From Falsiroseomonas frigidaquae (GTDB lineage Bacteria; Pseudomonadota; Alphaproteobacteria; Acetobacterales; Acetobacteraceae), in the NCBI RefSeq assembly GCF_012163145.1, contig NZ_JAAVTX010000004.1:124001-188000 (forward strand): 64,000 nt of DNA, read 5' to 3'. The notes below the pieces were generated by a model. That model made no database searches and was not told the DNA's origin. It saw nothing but the letters and a program-made list of their open reading frames with translations. The first letter of the stretch is position 1; each line of letters begins with the position of its first letter. Below, piece by piece: positions 34,894 to 43,548 of this stretch. The position numbers were made by a program, and so were the translations under genes.

Positions 34894-37188
34894 TCAATCC
34901 CGAGCGATTTTTTCTCCATCTCCGCGCAGCGCCATCAATACCCGCTCCGGCGTCGCCGGCAGGTCCAGCGCCGGCACGCCGATGGCGTCCTTCAGCGCAT
35001 TCGCCACGCTGATCGCCAGCAGCACCGGCGGCTCCCCCACCGCCTTCGAGCGGAAGATCGTCTCGCTCCGTGCCGGCGCGCCTTCCAGCAGGCGCACATT
35101 GAAGATGGGCGGCACGTCGCGGGAACCGGGGATCTTGTAGGTGGAGGGCCCCACCGTACGCAGCCTTCCCTGCCCGTCCCACCACAGCTCCTCGCAGGTC
35201 AGCCAGCCCATGCCCTGCACGAAGGCGCCCTCGATCTGGCCGCGATCCACCGCCGGATTCAGGCTGCGGCCGCAATCCTGCACGATGTCGGTGCGCAGGC
35301 AGCGATGCTCGCCGGTCAGCGTATCGACGATGACCTCGGACACGGCGGCGCCGTAGGAGAAGTAGAAGAACGGTTCGCCCCGCATCGTCGCGCGGTCCCA
35401 GTGGATGTCCGGCGTCCGGTAGAAGCCGGTGGAGGACAGCGACACCCGCTCCAGGAAGCACAGCTTTGCCAACTCGGCGAATTCCAGGAAGCGGTTGCCA
35501 CCGGCCTGCTCGGCCCAGACGCGGTTGTCGGCGAAGACCACCGCCTCCACCGCAATTCCGAAGCGCCGCGCCGCCACCTCCGCCATGCGACCCTTGATGG
35601 TCTGCGCGGCATTGTGCGCCGCCCAGCCATTCAGGTCGCTGCCGGTGCTGGCGGCGGTGGGTGCGGTGTTCGGCACCTCCGCCGTGCTGGTCGCGGTGAT
35701 GGCGATGCGGTCGAGATCGACGCCGAAGACATCGCAGACCACCTGCGCCACCTTCACGAACAGCCCCTGCCCCATCTCCGTGCCGCCATGGGCCAGCCGG
35801 ATCGAGCCATCCGAATAGACATGCACCAGCGCGCCCGCCTGGTTCAGGTGCATCACGCCGAAGGAGATGCCGAAGGCCAGCACCATCGACCCCAACCCGC
35901 GCCGCAGCGTCGGATGCGTAGCGTTGAAGGCCGCGATCTCGCCGCGCCGCCTGTCCCAGTCGCTGTCCCGCTTCGCCTCGGCCCAGACGCGTGCGATCAG
36001 ATCGCCTTCGACCTTCTGGCCGTAAGGGGTCTCCTCCCCCTTGCCCGCCGCGCCGAGGAAGTTGCGGGCGCGCACCTCCTCCGGCGGCAGGCGGCAGGCG
36101 GCGGCGATGCGGTGGACCACATCCTCCATCAGCAGCGCGCCCTGCGGCCCGCCGAAGCCGCGGAAGGCGGTGTGGGAGACGGTGTTGGTCTTCACCGCGC
36201 AGCCGGTGACGGAGACATCCGCCACGTCGCAGCAATTCAGCGCATGGGTGATGGCGCGGAACACCACGCCGCCGGACATGTCCAGCGACCAGCCGCCATC
36301 CGCCGCCAGCAGCGCCTGCAGCCCCAGCACGCGGCCCTGGTCATCAAAGCCCGCGGTCCAGCGATACAGGAAGGGGTGGCGCTTGCCGGTGGCGATCATG
36401 TCCGCCCGCCGCGCCAGCCGCAGCTTCACCGGCCGCCCGGTATGGCGGGCGGCCAGCGCCGCGGCGGCGGCCACCCAGCTCGCATTGCTCTCCTTGCCGC
36501 CGAAGCCGCCGCCCATTCGCCGGCAGGTGACGGTCACGCCGTTGCAGGCACCGCCAAGCACGCGCGCCACCACATGCTGCACCTCCGACGGGTGCTGGGT
36601 GGAGGCCACCACGGCGATCTCGCCATCCTCGCCCGGCGAGGCGATGGCTACCTGGCCCTCGAGGTAGAAATGCTCCTGCCCGCCGGCACGGAACTCCGCC
36701 TCCATCCGGCGCGGCGCGGCGGCGATGGCGCGGGCCGCATCGCCGCGCGCCATGGTCTGCGGCGCGACCACATGCTGGTCCAGTTCCAGCGCCCGCTCGA
36801 TGCTCAGCACCGGCTCCAGCGGCGTGATCCCGGCGCGGACCGCGGCGGCGCCAAGCAGCGCGGCGTCGCGCGTGGTGGCGACCACCAGCGCCAGCGGCTG
36901 GCCGGCGAATTCCACCAGCGGATCGGCGAATAGCGGCTCCGCCTGGCCGATCGCGGCGATGTCGTTGGCGCCCGGAATGTCGCGCGGGCCGAGCACCGCG
37001 ACCACGCCGGGCATCGCCCGCGCGGCTTCCGTGTCCAGCGAAAGCAGCGTGCCATGCGCGACATCCGACAGCACAAGCGCGGCGTGCAAGGTGCCGGCGG
37101 CCTCCGCCAGATCATCGGCGAAGCGGGCCTCACCGGTTGTGTGCTTCAAGGCGCTGTCATGCCGCAGCGCGGCGCCGGCGCCCTTCAT
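34894..37188 (-). CDS. xdhB: Xanthine dehydrogenase molybdopterin-binding subunit
   Basis: A 764-residue molybdenum subunit of xanthine dehydrogenase, which oxidises hypoxanthine to xanthine and urate. Molybdopterin motifs include CRRMGGGFGGKESNASW, SHTAFRGFGGPQGALLMED and SKAVGEPPVLLAISVANALKDA. The Glu in GGKES and Arg in FRGFGG correspond to the purine-positioning residues of bovine XDH, and the Glu of VGEPP to the catalytic base, so xanthine specificity is well supported. It overlaps xdhA by 4 bases. The maturation gene xdhC is absent from the window. It ends 55 bases before the MBL-fold gene. Confidence 0.93.
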   Translation of the reverse strand: MKGAGAALRHDSALKHTTGEARFADDLAEAAGTLHAALVLSDVAHGTLLSLDTEAARAMPGVVAVLGPRDIPGANDIAAIGQAEPLFADPLVEFAGQPLALVVATTRDAALLGAAAVRAGITPLEPVLSIERALELDQHVVAPQTMARGDAARAIAAAPRRMEAEFRAGGQEHFYLEGQVAIASPGEDGEIAVVASTQHPSEVQHVVARVLGGACNGVTVTCRRMGGGFGGKESNASWVAAAAALAARHTGRPVKLRLARRADMIATGKRHPFLYRWTAGFDDQGRVLGLQALLAADGGWSLDMSGGVVFRAITHALNCCDVADVSVTGCAVKTNTVSHTAFRGFGGPQGALLMEDVVHRIAAACRLPPEEVRARNFLGAAGKGEETPYGQKVEGDLIARVWAEAKRDSDWDRRRGEIAAFNATHPTLRRGLGSMVLAFGISFGVMHLNQAGALVHVYSDGSIRLAHGGTEMGQGLFVKVAQVVCDVFGVDLDRIAITATSTAEVPNTAPTAASTGSDLNGWAAHNAAQTIKGRMAEVAARRFGIAVEAVVFADNRVWAEQAGGNRFLEFAELAKLCFLERVSLSSTGFYRTPDIHWDRATMRGEPFFYFSYGAAVSEVIVDTLTGEHRCLRTDIVQDCGRSLNPAVDRGQIEGAFVQGMGWLTCEELWWDGQGRLRTVGPSTYKIPGSRDVPPIFNVRLLEGAPARSETIFRSKAVGEPPVLLAISVANALKDAIGVPALDLPATPERVLMALRGDGEKIARD

Positions 37189-38588
37189 GGGTCATACCCC
37201 GCGACATCGGCGGGCAGGTCGGGTCGCGAGGCGCGCAGATGCAGCCGCCGCAGCAGCCCCTGCGCCACCATCAACCGATACGCCGCCGTGCCGCGCCAAT
37301 CGGACAGCGGCGCGATATCCGAGGCCAGCGCCGACGCCGCGGCCTCCAGCGCATCCGCATCCAGTCGCCGGCCGGCCAGCGCCGCCTCCGCCCGCTTCGC
37401 CCGCGCCGCCATCGGGCCGACGCCACCGAAGGCAAGCCAGGCTTCCGCCACCCGATCGCTCGCCAGCCGCAGCCGAAAGGCGGCGCCCACCGTGGCGATA
37501 TCCTGGTCGTGCCGCTTGCTGATCTTCTCGCAGACGAAGATGTCCGCCGGGTCCGGCCGCGGCAGGCTGACGGAGACCACCACCTCATCCGGCGCAAGGT
37601 CGTTCACCCGGTAGCCCCTGAGGAAATCCGCCACCGCCAGCACCCGCGTGCCGCGCGATGATGCCAGGGTCACCGAGGCGCCCAGCGCCAGCAAGGGCGG
37701 CAGCGCATCGCCGATCGGCGACGCCGTGCCGAGATTGCCGCCCAGCGTGCCGAGCCCCCGGATCTGCCGCGACCCCAGCCGGGCCAGCAGCGTGGCGAAG
37801 GGCGCGAAGCCCGGCTCCTGCCGGAACAGCGCCAGCAGCCGGGCATAGGGCACGGCGGCGCCGGCCTCGATTCCATCCGGCATCGCCCGCAGCGCGTGCA
37901 ATTCCGGCACGCCGAGCAGGCAGATGACCTCCGCCGGCCGCTCCCGGTGATCCGAGACGCGCAGGCCGAGATCGGTGCCGCCGGCCAGCAGCCAGGCCTG
38001 CGGATGCGCGGCCCGCAGCGCCAGCAGCGCCGCCAGCGTGACCGGGCGGTGGAAGACCTGGCCCGGTGCCTCGAAGCAGGCCGCCTGCGGTGCCGGCAGC
38101 ACGGGCGTGGCGGCGGCATCGTCGGCCAGCGTCGCGAAGACATCGAGGATCGGCCGGTAGCCGGTGCAGCGGCATAGATTGCCCGCCAGCGCCTCATGCA
38201 CCTCCCCACCCTCCCGCGCATGCGCCCAGGCGGTCATGACGATGCCGGGCGTGCAGAAGCCGCATTGCGTGCCGTCGCTCTCGGCCATGGCGCGCTGGAT
38301 CGGGTGCGGGCTGCCATCTGCGCCGCGCAGCCCCTCCACCGTGCGGATCGCCTGGCCATGCACCTGGCCGAGCAGGGTCAGGCAGGCGTTGATGGGCGTC
38401 CGCGCGCCATCGCCAGCTTCCAAGACCACGGTACAGGCGCCGCAATCACCCTCCGCGCAGCCTTCCTTGGTGCCGGGCAAGGCACCCGGCCCGCGCAGCC
38501 AGTCCAGCAGCGATGTGGTGGGAGAGGTGCCGGGCGGCAGGCTGACCTGCCGCCCGTTGAGAAGGAAACCGATGGCCGTGGCGATCAT
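37185..38588 (-). CDS. xdhA: Xanthine dehydrogenase small subunit (2Fe-2S and FAD)
   Basis: A 467-residue subunit joining both 2Fe-2S domains to the FAD domain. The plant-type ferredoxin cluster is in KEGCAEGDCGACTVVL (Cys44, Cys49, Cys52), the second cluster in GFCTPG and NLCRCTGYRPI, and the FAD domain starts with LLAGGTDLGLRV and continues RQIRGLGTLGGNLGTASP. It passes electrons from the molybdenum site to NAD. The xdhA-xdhB order and ATGA overlap are standard. The upstream region holds four terminator-like repeats, so its own promoter must lie in the short space 38589-38600 or within the array. Confidence 0.93.
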   Translation of the reverse strand: MIATAIGFLLNGRQVSLPPGTSPTTSLLDWLRGPGALPGTKEGCAEGDCGACTVVLEAGDGARTPINACLTLLGQVHGQAIRTVEGLRGADGSPHPIQRAMAESDGTQCGFCTPGIVMTAWAHAREGGEVHEALAGNLCRCTGYRPILDVFATLADDAAATPVLPAPQAACFEAPGQVFHRPVTLAALLALRAAHPQAWLLAGGTDLGLRVSDHRERPAEVICLLGVPELHALRAMPDGIEAGAAVPYARLLALFRQEPGFAPFATLLARLGSRQIRGLGTLGGNLGTASPIGDALPPLLALGASVTLASSRGTRVLAVADFLRGYRVNDLAPDEVVVSVSLPRPDPADIFVCEKISKRHDQDIATVGAAFRLRLASDRVAEAWLAFGGVGPMAARAKRAEAALAGRRLDADALEAAASALASDIAPLSDWRGTAAYRLMVAQGLLRRLHLRASRPDLPADVAGYDP

Positions 38589-38600
38589 GGCCCGATCTTA

Positions 38601-38751
38601 CGCAAGAACCGGGCCCGCAAGTAAGCGGGCCCTTTAAGCGCAAGAACCGGGCCCGCGGTTAAGCGGCCCCTTTGATCGCAAGAACCGGGCCCGCGGGTAA
38701 GCGGCCCCTTTGAGCGCAAGAACCGGGCCCGCGAGCAAACGGGCCCGTGGG
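38601..38751 (-). terminator. Array of four tandem 38-bp terminator-like hairpin units
   Basis: Four copies of a 38-base unit start at 38601, 38639, 38677 and 38715, with an exact 38-base period and no spacers. Each opens CGCAAGAACCGGGCCCGC on the plus strand. The first contains a perfect 8-bp stem GGGCCCGC/GCGGGCCC around a 6-base loop with TTT on one side; the fourth has a 7-bp stem. In copies 2 and 3 the right arm has changed to GCGGCCCC, weakening the stem. The array follows treS on the minus strand, so it probably ends treS transcription and insulates xdhAB. Confidence 0.8.
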
Positions 38752-38774
38752 CGGACAACCCATGCGCCCCCGGC

Positions 38775-41700
38775 CTATTCGTTCGCGGGCGGTTCCTCGC
38801 CGAGCAGGCGGGACGCGATGGTCACCAGGCCGCGCAGCGGCACCGGCAGCCAGGCCGGGCGGTTGGCGATCTCGTAGCCCACCTCGTAGGCCGCCTTCTC
38901 CACCAGGAACAGGTCGAGCGCCGCGGTCGCGCCCGGCGGCACCGGCCCGGCCTCGGCCTCCCACGCCGTGTTGTAGGCGGCGAGGAAGGCCATCTCCGCC
39001 GCCTCCCGCCAACGGCTGATCAGCGCGGCGCGGCGCGGCGTCGGCGCCGCGGTGGCGGTGGCCGATTCCTCCGTCGCGGCGGCGACCGCGGCGGCATAGT
39101 CCAGGCTTCGCAGCAGGCCGGCCACGTCGCGCAGCGGGCTGTACTTGGCCCGCCTGGCATCCAGCGTGCGCGCCGGCTCGCCCTCGAAATCCAGGATCAC
39201 CGCATCGCCGGGTGCGACCAGCACCTGGCCGAGGTGGAAATCGCCATGGATACGCGTGGCGGCCAGGCTCGTGGGGTCCGGCTTGCTGGCGCGCAGTGCG
39301 GCCAGCAGCGCGTCCCGGTGCCGCAGCAGCCACTCCGCCAGCACCGCCGATTCGCCATCCAGCCCCGGCCGGGAGATCTGCTCGAAGGCCCGGCTGAGCA
39401 TCGCCTCCGTCTGCCCGACCCATTCATCGACCATCGCCGGATCGGCGGCTTCCGGTGTGAAATCCGGGTCCTCCGACGGCCGCGCCAGCACCAGGTGAAG
39501 CTGTGCCAGCCGCCGGCCTATGGCTTCCGCCAGGGGCAGGTAGCCGGCCAAAGGGTCCTCGGGCTCGGCTTCGGTCAGCGCCGCGTCATCGACGGTGCGG
39601 GCCAGCCAGTCCAGCGTCCAGCCCCAGGCATCACCCTGGTTGCGGCTGAAGGCCTGCAGCACCATCAGCGTGTGCGGCACGCCATCCTTCCCCACGCGCA
39701 TCACCTCCCCCAGCAGTGCCGGGGTGCCGGGATAGCCGGAGGTGGTCAGGTGGCGCGCCATCTCGGCTTCCGGATGGCGCCCGGGCAGCACGCGACGGAA
39801 CAGCTTCAGCACCACCGCCTCGCCGATGATGACCGTGGAGTTCGATTGCTCGACACCCAGGCGCCGCACGTCGGGCAGTTCCGGCAGCGCCATGTCGCGC
39901 AGCGCCTCGGTGGCCGTGAAGTGCAGCTTGCCCTGCGGCGTATCCATCATGCTGCCCTTGCGACAGGCGGCCAGCATGGCGCGGACGAAGCCATCCACCG
40001 CCATGCCATCGGTCAGCAGACCCACCCGGGCGCCCTGGCGCAGCCGCGCCAAGGCGAGCTGCCCGGCGGGCAGGCCTTCCTCCTCCACCGGCACGCGGGC
40101 CAGCGGCAGCGACCAGCGCGTGCCGTCCGGCGTCTCGATCTCGGCCAGGATCATCAGCGGGTTGGTGTTGAACGGCACCGCATAGGCGAAGCGCGGATGG
40201 CTGGTCGGCGCCTGGTCCTTCTGGCCGAACCAGCGGCGGCGGCGCAGCCATTGCGGCAGCACCTCCCGCTCCAGCACGCGGCGCGCCTCGTCCAGCAGCG
40301 ACTGCGCGCCGCCGGCCTTCATGTCGGTGGGCGCCACCAGGGTGCGAAGCTCCGGCAGCGGCTCCGGCGCCGGGCTGTGCCAGGGCGGAAGCTGGGCGCC
40401 CTCGGCCAGCAGGAACCACATGAAGGCATAGGGCGGCAGCGTCAGCGGGTAGGAGCCGGAGGAAACCGGCGGGAATGGCGTGCCGCCCAGCATCTCGACC
40501 GGCACCCGGCCAAGCATGCTGGACAGGTCCAGCTCCACCGCCTGCGCGGCGCGGGACAGGTTGAAGACGCAGAGCACCACATCGCCCTCATGCTCACGCA
40601 GATAGGCCAGCACCTTGCGGTTGCCGGGATACAGCAGCCGCATGGTGCCGCGGCCGAAGGCGCGCGAGCGGCGGCGCACCGCGAGCATGCGGCGCGTCCA
40701 GTTCAGCAGGCTGTGGCTGTCCCGCGCCTGGGTTTCGACGTTCAGCGTCTGGTAGCCGTACATCGGGTCCTGGATGGTCGGCAGCACCAGCGCCGCCGGG
40801 TCGGCGCGGGAGAAGCCGCCGTTGCGGTCCGGCGACCACTGCATCGGCGTGCGCACGCCGTCGCGGTCGCGCAGGAAGACGTTGTCGCCCATGCCGATTT
40901 CGTCGCCGTAATAGATCACGGGCGTGCCGGGCATCGACAGCAGCAGGCCGTTCATCAGCTCGATCCGCCGCCGGTCATTCTCCATCAGCGGCGACAGGCG
41001 CCGGCGGATGCCGAGGTTGATGCGGGCGCGGCGGTCGGCGGCGTAGATCGACCACAGCGTATCGCGTTCGGAGTCGGTCACCATCTCGAGCGTCAGCTCG
41101 TCATGGTTGCGCAGGAACACCGCCCATTGGCAGCCATCCGGGATTTCCGGCGTCTGGCGCAGGATGTCGGTGATCGGGAACCGGTCTTCCTGGGCCACCG
41201 ACATGTACATCCGCGGCATCAGCGGAAAGTGGAAGCACATGTGGCATTCGTCGCCGTCGCCGAAATATTCCTGCACGTCCTCCGGCCACTGGTTGGCTTC
41301 CGCCAGCAGCATGCGGTTCGGATAGCGGTCCTCCAGCGCCGCGCGGATGCGCTTCAGGATGGCGTGGGTCTCGGGCAGGTTCTCGTTGTTGGTGCCGTCG
41401 CGTTCCACAAGGTAGGGCACCGCATCCAGCCGCAGCCCGTCTACGCCCATGTCGAGCCAGAAGCGCATGACGCGCAGCACGGCTTCCAGCACGCGGGGAT
41501 TGTCGAAGTTCAGGTCTGGCTGGTGGCTGTAGAAGCGATGCCAGTAATGCGACTTCGCCACCGGGTCCCAGGCCCAGTTCGACTTCTCGGTGTCGATGAA
41601 GATGATGCGGGTGCCGTCGTACAGGTTCGGGTCATCCGACCAGACGTAGAAATCCCGCTGCCAGGACCCTGGCGGGGCGTGGCGGGCACGTTGGAACCAT

Positions 41701-42098
41701 GGGTGTTCATCGCTGGTGTGGTTGATGACCAGCTCCGTGATCACCTTCAGCCCGCGATTATGCGCCTCCCGCACCAGGCGGCGAAAATCCGCCAGCTTGC
41801 CGTAGTCGGCATGCACATCGGTGTATTCGGCAATGTCGTAGCCATCGTCGCGGCGTGGCGATGGGTAGAAGGGCAGCAGCCAGATCGCATCCGCGCCGAG
41901 GCCCGCCACATGGTCGAGCCGCGCGATCAGCCCGGCGAAGTCGCCGATGCCGTCATCATTGCCGTCCATGAAGGATTTGGGGTGGAGCTGGTAGATGACG
42001 GAATCCCGCCACCACTGGACATCACGCTCCGCCTGCTTCCGCCCCGCCGGGTTTATTCCCCTGGCCTGATCCTTCGCGCTGCTGCGTCCGTCCGCCAT
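38775..42098 (-). CDS. treS: Maltose alpha-D-glucosyltransferase (trehalose synthase) fused to maltokinase
   Basis: A 1107-residue fusion. Residues about 20-560 are a GH13 trehalose synthase that interconverts maltose and trehalose: WWRDSVIYQLHPKSFMDGNDDGIGDF, GVDGLRLDAVPYLVERDGT (nucleophile Asp) and FLRNHDELTLEMV are the catalytic regions. Residues about 590-1107 are a maltokinase (Pep2/Mak-like) with RRRWFGQKD, VLKLFRR, IHGDFHLGQVL and ILDFEGEPARTLDARRAKYSPLRDVAGLLRS. The fusion makes maltose 1-phosphate for the GlgE alpha-glucan route or runs trehalose breakdown and storage. The start follows AAGGGGA, and an EcfG-type stress promoter lies just upstream. No glgE or glgB is in the window. 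Confidence 0.95.
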   Translation of the reverse strand: MADGRSSAKDQARGINPAGRKQAERDVQWWRDSVIYQLHPKSFMDGNDDGIGDFAGLIARLDHVAGLGADAIWLLPFYPSPRRDDGYDIAEYTDVHADYGKLADFRRLVREAHNRGLKVITELVINHTSDEHPWFQRARHAPPGSWQRDFYVWSDDPNLYDGTRIIFIDTEKSNWAWDPVAKSHYWHRFYSHQPDLNFDNPRVLEAVLRVMRFWLDMGVDGLRLDAVPYLVERDGTNNENLPETHAILKRIRAALEDRYPNRMLLAEANQWPEDVQEYFGDGDECHMCFHFPLMPRMYMSVAQEDRFPITDILRQTPEIPDGCQWAVFLRNHDELTLEMVTDSERDTLWSIYAADRRARINLGIRRRLSPLMENDRRRIELMNGLLLSMPGTPVIYYGDEIGMGDNVFLRDRDGVRTPMQWSPDRNGGFSRADPAALVLPTIQDPMYGYQTLNVETQARDSHSLLNWTRRMLAVRRRSRAFGRGTMRLLYPGNRKVLAYLREHEGDVVLCVFNLSRAAQAVELDLSSMLGRVPVEMLGGTPFPPVSSGSYPLTLPPYAFMWFLLAEGAQLPPWHSPAPEPLPELRTLVAPTDMKAGGAQSLLDEARRVLEREVLPQWLRRRRWFGQKDQAPTSHPRFAYAVPFNTNPLMILAEIETPDGTRWSLPLARVPVEEEGLPAGQLALARLRQGARVGLLTDGMAVDGFVRAMLAACRKGSMMDTPQGKLHFTATEALRDMALPELPDVRRLGVEQSNSTVIIGEAVVLKLFRRVLPGRHPEAEMARHLTTSGYPGTPALLGEVMRVGKDGVPHTLMVLQAFSRNQGDAWGWTLDWLARTVDDAALTEAEPEDPLAGYLPLAEAIGRRLAQLHLVLARPSEDPDFTPEAADPAMVDEWVGQTEAMLSRAFEQISRPGLDGESAVLAEWLLRHRDALLAALRASKPDPTSLAATRIHGDFHLGQVLVAPGDAVILDFEGEPARTLDARRAKYSPLRDVAGLLRSLDYAAAVAAATEESATATAAPTPRRAALISRWREAAEMAFLAAYNTAWEAEAGPVPPGATAALDLFLVEKAAYEVGYEIANRPAWLPVPLRGLVTIASRLLGEEPPANE

Positions 42099-42429
42099 GC
42101 TGGTCCCCTTGGTCAAGCGGCGGAAACGCGGGGGAAGCCATTCCGTTCCGCCCCCGGCGTCGATCCGGCCAGGCGCCCCGCCGGGAATTGCCCGGTCGAA
42201 GGTCGCATGACCGCGGCGCCAGATCTGCCGCCTCGACTGCTCCGCAGGCTGTGTGTCGCCGCTGGGCGCGCCGGGGGCAAGACGGAAGCGGCACCCGCGG
42301 CTGGCCGGACGCCGCCGCGGACGTCGCACCGGCCGAATTATCGCCGGACGTCTCCACTACCGAGACACTTTGACAAGGTTTCCACGATGAGGCGGTCCGG
42401 CACCGGCGGTCGTCTTTTCCGGAACCGTC
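42099..42429. other. Intergenic region upstream of treS
   Basis: A 331-base gap between the response-regulator stop and the treS start, both genes on the minus strand. It carries the treS ribosome-binding site and the EcfG-type promoter at 42125-42149. The half next to the response regulator shows no clear terminator, RNA gene or small ORF; open frames through it are extensions or shadows of treS. Confidence 0.55.
42125..42149 (-). promoter_or_regulatory. EcfG (general stress sigma factor) type promoter for treS
   Basis: On the minus strand GGAAC (42145-42149) and CGTT (42125-42128) are separated by exactly 16 bases, the consensus of alphaproteobacterial EcfG promoters. Transcription would start near 42117, giving a 5' leader of about 20 bases that holds the AAGGGGA ribosome-binding site. 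Trehalose genes are common EcfG targets, which raises confidence; the motif alone could be chance. Confidence 0.6.
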
Positions 42430-43317
42430 TCAGGAATGCGGAAATCCGATGAAGACGTAGCCGACCTGGCGGATGGTGATGATGCAGCGCTCACCCAGTT
42501 CCGGCGCCAGTTTCTGGCGCAGATGCAGCACCGCATTGTCCACCGCCCGGTCGCCGACGCGCCAGGGGCGGCGGAAGACCTGCAGGGTCAGCGCCTCCCG
42601 CGTCTGCACCTCGCCCGGCATGGCGGCCAGGGCGGCGAGCAGGTCGAATTCGGCGCCGGTCAGCTCCAGCAGGCTGCCATCCGGGCGCATCACCCGGCGC
42701 TCCACCGCCTGCAGGCGCCAGCGGTCGCGCCGGGGCGGCGTGGCGGCCAGGCTGCCGGGGCGGCGGATCCGGGCCCGCAGCCGGGCCACCAGCTCGCGGC
42801 CGGAAACCGGCTTCACCAGGAAGTCATCGGCCCCCAGTTCCAGGCCCAGCACGCGATCCGTTTCCTCGCGGTTGCCGGTGACGATCAGGATCGGCGCCTC
42901 CGTCCGGGCGCGCAGCTCCGGCAGATGCGGCAGCGTGTCCACCGGGCCCAGGCGCTGGTCCAGGATGATGGCGTCCAGCCGATGCGTCTCGACGATGTGC
43001 AGGGCGGCGGCAAAGGTGTTCGCCACCACGGTCCGCAGGCCGTAGCGGGCGAGGTAGGCGGCCATCTCGTCCGTCAGTTCACGTTCGTCATCCGCCAGCA
43101 GCACCAGCGGCAGCGGCGCCTGGCCGGCCAGGACGGAATCCTCCGCCCGCGCCTCCCGCTCCACGCTCAGGCGCGGCTCGCCTCGCCGGGCCTCTCCCGG
43201 GAGGGCCTCGCCTGGGCGCGCGTGCCCCCGCCCGCCATCACCCGGCACGCCATCACCCGGGCGGCCGTCCCCCGGGCGGGCGTCCCCCAAACGGGCGGCA
43301 ATCGTCCGCGACGTCAT
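42430..43317 (-). CDS. OmpR-family response regulator with repetitive N-terminal extension
   Basis: A 295-residue DNA-binding response regulator. Residues about 70-185 are the receiver: acidic pair Asp76-Asp77 in LVLLADDERELTDEM, phospho-acceptor Asp120 in DAIILDQRL, then IVTGNREE and the Lys in DDFLVKPVSG. Residues about 205-295 are the winged-helix output domain (LTGAEFDLLAALAAMPGEVQTREALTLQVFRR, RAVDNAVLHLRQKL, IRQVGYVFIGF). Ahead of them is an unusual 68-residue tail with eight Gly/Pro-rich pentapeptides (11-50). The start is fixed by GGGAGA 7 bases upstream. It is divergent from a receiver/pseudo-kinase gene 231 bases away, its likely partner. Confidence 0.9.
   Translation of the reverse strand: MTSRTIAARLGDARPGDGRPGDGVPGDGGRGHARPGEALPGEARRGEPRLSVEREARAEDSVLAGQAPLPLVLLADDERELTDEMAAYLARYGLRTVVANTFAAALHIVETHRLDAIILDQRLGPVDTLPHLPELRARTEAPILIVTGNREETDRVLGLELGADDFLVKPVSGRELVARLRARIRRPGSLAATPPRRDRWRLQAVERRVMRPDGSLLELTGAEFDLLAALAAMPGEVQTREALTLQVFRRPWRVGDRAVDNAVLHLRQKLAPELGERCIITIRQVGYVFIGFPHS
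43168..43287 (-). repeat. 15-bp minisatellite coding for PGDGR-like pentapeptides
   Basis: Eight head-to-tail 15-base units encode residues 11-50 of the response regulator: GDARP, GDGRP, GDGVP, GDGGR, GHARP, GEALP, GEARR, GEPRL. Units differ by a few bases. The repeat keeps the frame, so copy-number change would only alter tail length. Confidence 0.75.
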
Positions 43318-43548
43318 GATATGTCTCCCGGAGCGGGGCGTATCTCCGAAAATGGAGACGTTCCCCGACATTGGCATTTACGCGAGGACAAGAGGCGACG
43401 TCGAGCGTCCGTCTCAGCAATTGCGAGGTTTGTTACCACGAAACGCGACAACACGGCGACGCGTTAACGTTTCATTCATGGGTCGCCATCAAGGGGCGGC
43501 CCGGTCCACCGGCCTCCGTCCCCACTCAGCGAGACGGAGCCGCGACCC

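Noticed and set aside
33948-34919. Longer N-terminus for the MBL-fold protein (start at 34919)
   Set aside because: It would overlap the xdhB 3' end, and the ATG at 34838 has a good ribosome-binding site and matches the family start.
38601-38751. CRISPR-like regular repeats
   Set aside because: Units are directly abutting with no spacers, each is a terminator-like hairpin, and there are no cas genes.
39234-42452. 1072-codon open frame on the plus strand opposite treS
   Set aside because: It mirrors the treS codons in a GC-rich genome; the Arg/His/Gln-rich composition is typical of an antisense shadow, and it has no domain.
43318-43548. EcfG promoter between the divergent response-regulator genes
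   Set aside because: A GGAAC is present on the minus strand but no CGTT follows at 16 or 17 bases.
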